A DNA stretch of 19,635 nt from Ignatzschineria sp. (GTDB lineage Bacteria > Pseudomonadota > Gammaproteobacteria > Cardiobacteriales > Wohlfahrtiimonadaceae), in the NCBI GenBank assembly GCA_030151245.1, contig JASLEF010000095.1, forward strand, positions 1-19,635, in the 5' to 3' direction. The position numbers were made by a program, and so were the translations under genes. This document shows, piece by piece, positions 13,482 to 19,635 of the stretch. A model generated the notes under the pieces. That model did no database searches, was not told the DNA's origin, and worked only from the letters and a program-made list of their open reading frames with translations. The number at the start of each line of letters is the position of its first letter. The stretch's first letter is position 1.

Positions 13482-15011
13482 ATGTCAAAACCTAAACCGA
13501 TTGTTCTATGTATCCTCGATGGATGGGGATTTCGCAACGAAACTGAAAACAATGCTATCGCAACTGCGAATACGCCGAATTGGGATCATATGCGTGAAAC
13601 AGGGGCTGTGACCTTTATCAAAACATCTGGTGAAGCTGTTGGTCTACCTGATGGACAGATGGGAAACTCTGAAGTTGGACATATGAATATTGGTGCTGGG
13701 CGTGTAGTTAACCAAGACTTTACACGGATTACGAAAGATGTTCGTAGCGGCGAATTTAACAAAAACCCTATTATAAATTTGACCATTGATGAGCTTATTA
13801 AAACGGATCGTGCGCTTCACATTTTTGGATTACTCTCTCCTGGTGGCGTTCATTCAGATGAAAAACACATCTTCGCCTTAATCGAATTAGCCGCGAACAA
13901 AGGCTTAGATAAAATCTATCTTCATGCTTTTTTAGATGGTCGCGATATGCCACCACAATCGGCTAAACCTTCTCTTGAAAAAGCAGAAGCGCTTTTTGAA
14001 AAATTAGGAAAAGGTCGTTTAGCGACAATGATTGGTCGTTATTTTGCAATGGATCGTGATAACCGCTGGGAACGTGTAGAACAAGCTTATGATCTCGTCA
14101 GCCAAGGCTTAGGAGAATACCAAGCTGAAACAGCACTTCAAGGTTTAGAAGCCGCTTATGCCCGCGGTGAAAATGATGAGTTCGTTAAGTCAACAGTGAT
14201 TGGAGAAGCGATCACAATGAATGATGGGGACGCGGTGATCTTTATGAACTTCCGTGCCGATCGCGCTCGTGAAATCAGCTACCCTTTTGTGCAAACAGGA
14301 TTTGAGGGCTTTACCCCAAAATATTTACCGAGACTCTCACACTTTATCTCGCTCACACAATATAAAGCAGATCTTCCAACAGAGATCGCTTACCCCCCCT
14401 TAGTACTAGATAATGGGCTTGGTGAGGTGTTAGCAAAAGAGGGTTTAACTCAACTACGTATTGCGGAAACAGAAAAATATCCACATGTCACATTCTTCTT
14501 TAATGGTGGTGAAGAACAAGTATTTGAGGGGGAAGAACGTATTTTAGTGAACTCCCCAAAAGTCGCCACTTATGATCTCCAGCCAGAAATGAGTGCCCCA
14601 GAAGTTACTGAAAAACTAGTGGAAGCGATTGAGTCAGAAAAGTTCGATGTCATCATCTGTAACTATGCTAACCCAGACATGGTAGGTCATACCGGTGTCT
14701 TTGAAGCCATTGTCAAAGCAATTGAAGCCGTAGATACCGGTCTTGGAAAAGTCTATGACGCCATCCAAAAAGTGGGCGGTGAAATGCTCGTCACGGCGGA
14801 TCACGGTAATGCAGAAATGACATGGGATAACAAAACCAATCAACCACATACCGCGCATACAACAACTCCTGTTCCCCTCATTTACGTGGGTAAGCGCGCA
14901 ACCTTACAACCTGATGGTGCGCTTTGCGATTTAGCACCAACAATCCTCTATCTATTAGGGGTAAAACAACCGGAAGAGATGACTGGTAAAAACCTCATTC
15001 ACTTCCAATAA
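13482..15011 (+). CDS. gpmI: 2,3-bisphosphoglycerate-independent phosphoglycerate mutase
   Basis: A 509-residue enzyme (family about 510) that interconverts 3- and 2-phosphoglycerate in glycolysis using two manganese ions and a phosphoserine intermediate. Visible residues are the metal-binding Asp13 in ILDGWG, the nucleophile Ser63 in GQMGNSEVGHMNIGAGR, HAFLDGRDMPP, GRYFAMDRDNRWER, FMNFRADRARE, NYANPDMVGHTG and TADHGNAEMTWD, covering both the phosphatase-like and transferase domains. AAGGA lies about 6 bases before the ATG. A strong terminator follows. In many gammaproteobacteria gpmI is followed by an envC-type gene and then an S41 protease; here the protease follows directly and the envC-type gene is missing. 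Confidence 0.97.
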   Translation: MSKPKPIVLCILDGWGFRNETENNAIATANTPNWDHMRETGAVTFIKTSGEAVGLPDGQMGNSEVGHMNIGAGRVVNQDFTRITKDVRSGEFNKNPIINLTIDELIKTDRALHIFGLLSPGGVHSDEKHIFALIELAANKGLDKIYLHAFLDGRDMPPQSAKPSLEKAEALFEKLGKGRLATMIGRYFAMDRDNRWERVEQAYDLVSQGLGEYQAETALQGLEAAYARGENDEFVKSTVIGEAITMNDGDAVIFMNFRADRAREISYPFVQTGFEGFTPKYLPRLSHFISLTQYKADLPTEIAYPPLVLDNGLGEVLAKEGLTQLRIAETEKYPHVTFFFNGGEEQVFEGEERILVNSPKVATYDLQPEMSAPEVTEKLVEAIESEKFDVIICNYANPDMVGHTGVFEAIVKAIEAVDTGLGKVYDAIQKVGGEMLVTADHGNAEMTWDNKTNQPHTAHTTTPVPLIYVGKRATLQPDGALCDLAPTILYLLGVKQPEEMTGKNLIHFQ

Positions 15012-15042
15012 TAGTCTAATCACTTATCGATGTTGAAAATGG

Positions 15043-15077
15043 AATCAGCTGAGGAATCTCTTAGCTGATTTTTTTTA
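15043..15077 (+). terminator. Intrinsic terminator after gpmI
   Basis: AATCAGCTGAG (15043-15053), a 6-base loop, then CTTAGCTGATT (15060-15070) pair over 11 bases with one G-T wobble. The T run continues from the stem to 15076. It closes gpmI 30 bases past its stop, so the protease gene downstream needs read-through or its own promoter. Confidence 0.88.
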
Positions 15078-15126
15078 TCTCTTTCCTATATCTCTTCTGA
15101 TTCACAAATCTCTATAAGGTTTTTTT

Positions 15127-16464
15127 ATGAAAAAGCAGATACTCCCGCTTCTCTCTTTTTGGTTATTGAGTGCCATCATATCGCCCCTAATGGCTGAAGA
15201 AAAGCGAGACAACAATAGTGATGAACAAGATATCCAGCTAATCTCAGCCCCAGAACCCAATCGTGTTCCTGTGGATGAGTTACGTCTATTCACTGAGATT
15301 TTTGAACAACTTAAAAATCACTATGTAGACCCCATTAGTGATCAAACCTTAATTCAAAAAGCAATCCAAGGAATGTTAACGCTCGACCCTCATTCCAAAT
15401 ACTACCCGAAAGAGGAATACTTGCGCATTAAGAACCAAACAACGGGCTCCTTCGCCGGTATTGGTATTGAAACTCGCTATAAACCTGATCAATCGAGATT
15501 ACTTATAGAAAAAATATGGGATAACAGCCCTGCTTTCAGAGCGCAATTAAAAGCAGGGGATCAAATTCAAAAGATTGATGGTAAAAATATTAATAATATC
15601 GATTTAACAGAGGTCTCTACAATGCTTCAAGGAGATATTGGCTCTGAAGTAACACTAACAATTCTCCGAGAAAACACCTCATTTGATCGAACCTTAAAAC
15701 GTGACAACATCCACACCCCGAGCCTCTCTAAGGCGACACTTTATAATCATGAATTTGCCTATCTTAAAATTGATCGCTTCCAGCAAAACACAGATGAAGA
15801 AATCGTGAACGCACTGATGGAATTAGAGGTTGAAGCTAAAACTCAACAGTCTGAAATCAGAGGCGTGATTTTAGATCTTAGAGATAACCTAGGAGGATTA
15901 TTAACAGCCTCAATTGCCGTGACAGATCTCTTTCTAGATCAAGGTTTAATTACCTATACATCAGGTCAAGCGGAACGCTTTAAAGCGCGCTATGAAGCTC
16001 AAAAAGGCGATATTATTCATAACACTCCGCTCATTGTACTGATTAATTCCCAATCCGCATCAGGATCAGAAATTGTTGCCGGCGCACTACAAGACCATGC
16101 TCGCGCACTGATAGTCGGAGAAAAAAGTTACGGAAAAGGATCTATTCAAATGATTCAGCCCTTAAAAAATGGTGATGCAATTCGCTACACTTCTGCCCGT
16201 TATTACACACCTAAGGGTCACGCCATTCAAAATAATGGCATTACTCCAGATCTTATTTTACCTAACGTTGAAGTGAAAGTTACATCAAAAAACTCATCCA
16301 GAGAAGTAGATAATGTCGGCCACCTTGAAAGCGTTAAGGAGACCTCTATCCATCAAAAAATGCCGGCCAACTTCGCCGATTTAATTGAACGCGGCGACTT
16401 CCCTCTTTATGAAGCTCTCAACATCCTAAAAGCTATCAGCCATACACAGTCACAATCAAAATAG
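15127..16464 (+). CDS. Periplasmic carboxy-terminal processing protease (S41, CtpA/Prc type)
   Basis: A 445-residue exported serine protease. A Sec signal peptide (1-23) ends LMA before EEK. Then come an N-terminal helical segment, a PDZ domain (about 105-185, with GIGIE and AGDQIQKIDG), and the S41 domain: GVILDLRDN (246-254), the catalytic Ser312 in SASGSEIVAGAL, Lys337 in SYGKGSIQ, and Gln341, followed by YYTPKGHAIQNNGITPD. Ser/Lys spacing of 25 matches the family. Such enzymes trim or degrade periplasmic proteins from their C-termini. LRDNLGG replaces the common LRDNPGG and SASGSE replaces SASASE. AAGG lies 8 bases before the ATG. The gene sits after the gpmI terminator, where the S41 protease usually follows gpmI. 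Confidence 0.92.
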   Translation: MKKQILPLLSFWLLSAIISPLMAEEKRDNNSDEQDIQLISAPEPNRVPVDELRLFTEIFEQLKNHYVDPISDQTLIQKAIQGMLTLDPHSKYYPKEEYLRIKNQTTGSFAGIGIETRYKPDQSRLLIEKIWDNSPAFRAQLKAGDQIQKIDGKNINNIDLTEVSTMLQGDIGSEVTLTILRENTSFDRTLKRDNIHTPSLSKATLYNHEFAYLKIDRFQQNTDEEIVNALMELEVEAKTQQSEIRGVILDLRDNLGGLLTASIAVTDLFLDQGLITYTSGQAERFKARYEAQKGDIIHNTPLIVLINSQSASGSEIVAGALQDHARALIVGEKSYGKGSIQMIQPLKNGDAIRYTSARYYTPKGHAIQNNGITPDLILPNVEVKVTSKNSSREVDNVGHLESVKETSIHQKMPANFADLIERGDFPLYEALNILKAISHTQSQSK

Positions 16465-16513
16465 CCCCCTTAAAATACTTTATAGCCATCACATCATGTT
16501 GTTCCCATAAACA

Positions 16514-16546
16514 CTGATAAGAACCATCAGATATTTTCTGGCCAGA
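16514..16546. repeat. Two adjacent inverted repeats upstream of uvrA
   Basis: CTGAT (16514-16518), seven bases, then ATCAG (16526-16530), followed by the perfect 10-base palindrome TCTGGCCAGA (16537-16546). The second ends one base before the -35 of the candidate uvrA promoter. The first, followed by ATATTTT, could also be a weak terminator for the protease gene. Neither matches the E. coli LexA box (CTGT-N8-ACAG). Confidence 0.4.
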
Positions 16547-16547
16547 C

Positions 16548-16577
16548 TTGATTTTTTCCCATTTGCCCCAATATTAT
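16548..16577 (+). promoter_or_regulatory. Candidate sigma-70 promoter for uvrA
   Basis: TTGATT (16548-16553), an 18-base spacer and TATTAT (16572-16577) lie about 57 bases before the uvrA ATG. Between them a short GGAGC/GCTCC hairpin (16605-16619) stands close to the ribosome site and might affect translation. Confidence 0.55.
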
Positions 16578-16633
16578 GCTATGGCTAAATAAATTGAATA
16601 ACCGGGAGCCTTCCGCTCCTTTATAAAGGTATT

Positions 16634-19465
16634 ATGGAAGATATTACAATCCAAGGTGCTCGTACGCACAATCTTAAAGATATCAGTCTCTCACTTCCAC
16701 GTAATAAGTTGGTGGTGATTACGGGTCTTTCAGGTTCGGGAAAATCCTCACTGGCGTTTGATACGCTCTATGCAGAAGGTCAACGCCGATATGTAGAATC
16801 TCTCTCCTCTTATGCGAGACAATTCTTATCGGTCATGGGAAAACCTGATGTTGATCACATCTCTGGCTTATCACCAGCAATCTCTATCGAGCAGAAGTCA
16901 ACCTCACATAACCCAAGATCTACAGTCGGAACAGTGACGGAAATCTATGACTATCTTCGTCTACTCTTTGCTAGAATTGGTACCCCGCACTGTCCAACAC
17001 ACCATTTACCTCTCAACGCGCAAACCATTCCTCAAATGGTCGATATGACCATGGAATTATCGGATGAACTACGATTAATGCTCATCTCTCCTATTGTTCG
17101 TAACCGTAAAGGTGAGCATCTCAAGCTCTTTGAAGAACTCAAAGCTAAGGGTTTCTTACGCGTGCGTATTGATGGAACTACTTACGAAATAGATGAGCTT
17201 CCTGAAATTAATGCAAAACAACATCACGATATTGATGTGGTTGTTGACCGTTTTAAAGTCCGGGAAGATATTCGCGTGCGTCTCTCTGAATCCCTAGAAA
17301 CCGCTCTAGATCTCTCTAATGGATTAGCCGCAATTGTAGATATGAAGAGTGAGGAGACTCTCTTACAATTTTCCGCAAACTACGCTTGCCCTGAATGTGG
17401 ATTTACCATTGCCGAGCTTGAGCCTCGCCTCTTCTCATTTAATAATCCAGAAGGCGCCTGCCCAAGCTGTGATGGTTTAGGGGTTAATCAATACTTTGAT
17501 CCCGAACGAGTCGTATCAGAACCCACATTACCACTCTCTAACGGTGCGATTAGAGGCTGGGACCGCAATTCAAGCTACTATTTTTCGATGATTGAATCAC
17601 TCGGCAAACATTACGGCTTCGATCCCGATACGCCCTTTGAAAAACTCCCCAAAAAAATTCAAAAGATTCTTCTTTATGGTTCAGGAGAGGAAGAGATAGA
17701 GTTTCACTACCTGAGCAATCGTGGACAAAAATCGATTCGTATCCATCCTTTTGAAGGAATTATTAACAATCTAGAGCGTCGTTATCGCGAAACGGATTCT
17801 CAAATTGTTCGTGAAAGCTTAACGCGCTTCTTAGCGATGCGATCATGCCCAGATTGTGAAGGGAGCCGTTTAGGTGTTGCCGCAAAAAATGTCTTAATTG
17901 AAGGCAAAGCAATTCATCAAATCACCGCCCTCCCTATTAGTGAGGCTTTAGATTGGTCACACAATGTAATCTTAAAAGGGGCGAAACAAGAGATTGCCGA
18001 TAAGATCTTTAAAGAGATCCAAGAACGCCTTGGCTTTTTAGTCAATGTGGGGCTTGATTACCTCAATCTTTCTCGCTCTGCCGAGACACTCTCCGGCGGT
18101 GAAGCACAGCGTATTCGTTTAGCCTCGCAAATTGGTGCAGGCTTAATGGGCGTGCTCTATGTTTTAGATGAACCCTCAATCGGACTCCATCAACGAGATA
18201 ATGATCGGTTGCTCCAGACACTCTTCCATCTACGAGATCTTGGTAATACGGTGATTGTCGTGGAACATGATGAAGATGCCATTTTATCTTCAGATTATAT
18301 TATCGATATCGGCCCTGGTGCCGGCGTTCATGGCGGAAATGTCGTCGCAGCAGGAACCCCGAAAGAGGTCATGAAAAACAAAAACTCTCTCACTGCCGAC
18401 TATCTCTCCGGACGCAAGAAAATTGAGGTCCCAGAGAAGCGTACCCAAAATGACCCCAAACAACAGATTAAACTCATTGGTGCTACTGGTAATAACCTTA
18501 AAAACATTACCGCATCCTTCCCTCTCGGTTTATTAACGTGTGTCACTGGCGTTTCAGGTTCTGGAAAATCCACGCTAGTAAACGATACGCTCTATAGCTC
18601 CATCGCACGTATTCTGAATAAGAACAATAGCATTGATGTTGCGCCTTACAAGAAAATCGAAGGTTTGGATCAAATTGATAAAATCGTCAATATCGATCAA
18701 AGCCCAATTGGTAGAACGCCCCGTTCAAACCCCGCAACCTATACTGGCCTTTTCACTCCTATTCGTGAAATCTTCGCCAATACCCCTGAAGCACGCGCTC
18801 GAGGATATCAACCTGGACGCTTTAGCTTTAACGTCAAAGGGGGCCGTTGTGAGAATTGCCAAGGGGATGGTCTCATTAAGGTCGAAATGCACTTCTTGCC
18901 GGATGTTTACGTGATGTGTGATGAGTGTCAAGGGAAACGCTATAACCGCGAAACGCTCGATATTCTCTACAAAGGGAAATCCATTAACGATGTCCTAAAT
19001 ATGACAGTAGAAGAAGCTTACGAATTCTTCGATGCCATTCCCGTTGTCCATCGCCGTTTAGAAACCCTCATGGAAGTAGGATTAAGCTACATCACACTAG
19101 GTCAAAATGCCACCACCCTCTCCGGCGGTGAAGCCCAGCGTGTAAAGCTCTCCAGAGAACTCTCTAAACGTGATACCGGAAAAACAGTCTATATCCTCGA
19201 TGAACCCACCACAGGACTTCATTTCCACGATATTGCTCAACTCTTAAAAGTGATCCATACGCTACGAGATAAAGGCAACACCGTCATTATTATTGAGCAT
19301 AACTTAGATGTGATCAAAACCGCAGACTGGCTCATTGATATTGGTCCTGAAGGTGGTGCAAAAGGTGGAAACATCATCTTCGCCGGCACCCCCGAAGAGA
19401 TTACCAAATGTAAAGAGAGCCATACAGGGAAGTATTTGAAACCTTTGCTTGATACGAAAAAATAA
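16634..19465 (+). CDS. uvrA: Excinuclease ABC subunit UvrA
   Basis: A 943-residue, full-length damage-recognition ATPase of nucleotide excision repair. It has two ABC-type ATPase modules: Walker A GLSGSGKS (31-38) and GVSGSGKS (639-646), signature LSGGEAQR (486-493 and 829-836), and Walker B segments VLYVLDEPSIGLH and VYILDEPTTGLH. Two zinc modules are intact: C252-x2-C255-x20-C276-x2-C279 and C739-x2-C742-x19-C762-x2-C765. The UvrB-interaction and insertion segments between them look standard. UvrA dimers find bulky lesions and load UvrB. AAAGG is only four bases from the ATG, slightly tight. It is a single-gene unit with its own promoter candidate and terminator; ssb, often divergent to uvrA, is not adjacent. 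Confidence 0.98.
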   Translation: MEDITIQGARTHNLKDISLSLPRNKLVVITGLSGSGKSSLAFDTLYAEGQRRYVESLSSYARQFLSVMGKPDVDHISGLSPAISIEQKSTSHNPRSTVGTVTEIYDYLRLLFARIGTPHCPTHHLPLNAQTIPQMVDMTMELSDELRLMLISPIVRNRKGEHLKLFEELKAKGFLRVRIDGTTYEIDELPEINAKQHHDIDVVVDRFKVREDIRVRLSESLETALDLSNGLAAIVDMKSEETLLQFSANYACPECGFTIAELEPRLFSFNNPEGACPSCDGLGVNQYFDPERVVSEPTLPLSNGAIRGWDRNSSYYFSMIESLGKHYGFDPDTPFEKLPKKIQKILLYGSGEEEIEFHYLSNRGQKSIRIHPFEGIINNLERRYRETDSQIVRESLTRFLAMRSCPDCEGSRLGVAAKNVLIEGKAIHQITALPISEALDWSHNVILKGAKQEIADKIFKEIQERLGFLVNVGLDYLNLSRSAETLSGGEAQRIRLASQIGAGLMGVLYVLDEPSIGLHQRDNDRLLQTLFHLRDLGNTVIVVEHDEDAILSSDYIIDIGPGAGVHGGNVVAAGTPKEVMKNKNSLTADYLSGRKKIEVPEKRTQNDPKQQIKLIGATGNNLKNITASFPLGLLTCVTGVSGSGKSTLVNDTLYSSIARILNKNNSIDVAPYKKIEGLDQIDKIVNIDQSPIGRTPRSNPATYTGLFTPIREIFANTPEARARGYQPGRFSFNVKGGRCENCQGDGLIKVEMHFLPDVYVMCDECQGKRYNRETLDILYKGKSINDVLNMTVEEAYEFFDAIPVVHRRLETLMEVGLSYITLGQNATTLSGGEAQRVKLSRELSKRDTGKTVYILDEPTTGLHFHDIAQLLKVIHTLRDKGNTVIIIEHNLDVIKTADWLIDIGPEGGAKGGNIIFAGTPEEITKCKESHTGKYLKPLLDTKK

Positions 19466-19488
19466 CACATATTTCTCTAAAAAAAACT

Positions 19489-19521
19489 AAAGCCCAAACT
19501 TAGATAAGATTTGGGCTTTTT
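19489..19521 (+). terminator. Intrinsic terminator after uvrA
   Basis: AAAGCCCAAA (19489-19498), an 11-base loop, then TTTGGGCTTT (19510-19519) form a perfect 10-base stem followed by two more T. It starts 23 bases past the uvrA stop. The remaining 114 bases to the window edge hold no feature I can support. Confidence 0.9.
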
Positions 19522-19635
19522 AATTTAAAAATTTTCTGAGCTATTTATTTCACCTCTAGATAAAGATCGTTCATAAAAAACCAAAAACCATGAAAATTAC
19601 CACAACATATAAGTTAAAACCTTATTTTTCATAAA

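Overview
The window reads as chromosomal housekeeping DNA from an AT-rich gammaproteobacterium. The markers are cmoA/cmoB, an E. coli-like RsuA, the ybeZ-ybeY pair, tatA-tatB and gpmI next to a carboxy-terminal protease. A Cardiobacteriales-type genome (Ignatzschineria/Wohlfahrtiimonas) is my guess from gene content and base composition, not a demonstrated identity. No rRNA, tRNA, insertion sequence, prophage or CRISPR array was found.

Layout. Minus strand 1-5997: a truncated YheT-type hydrolase, a 520-base spacer holding a structured region that ends in a strong terminator, then (in transcription order) pilB, rsuA, an RsmC/RlmG-like rRNA methyltransferase and a DIP1984-family protein, packed tightly as one operon. 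Plus strand 6145-7705: ybeZ (PhoH-like ATPase) and ybeY (rRNA-maturation endonuclease). Next is a G-poor, pyrimidine-rich spacer. Plus strand 8198-9174: a two-gene unit of a 60-residue single-span membrane protein coupled to a CREST-superfamily (alkaline-ceramidase-like) membrane hydrolase, behind a near-consensus sigma-70 promoter. A separate multi-span membrane protein follows (9310-9810) with a textbook terminator. Minus strand 10073-13124: tatA-tatB-cmoA-cmoB, with a terminator-like hairpin directly in front of cmoA. Plus strand 13482-19465: gpmI, a secreted S41 protease, and uvrA, each with its own terminator and/or promoter.

How the genes fit together. Several act on RNA modification or ribosome maturation: rsuA and the RsmC-like enzyme on rRNA, ybeY with ybeZ on rRNA processing, and cmoA/cmoB on wobble uridine 34 of tRNA. 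A second theme is the envelope: Tat export, type IV pilus ATPase, periplasmic S41 protease and the CREST membrane protein. uvrA is nucleotide excision repair and gpmI is glycolysis.

The most unusual items are a 190-residue acidic insertion and an altered zinc-ligand spacing in PilB, a probable attenuator between tatB and cmoA that also decides the cmoA start codon, the bacterial CREST hydrolase with its small partner, a structured minus-strand region at 1165-1311, and a 63-base stretch with no G after ybeY.
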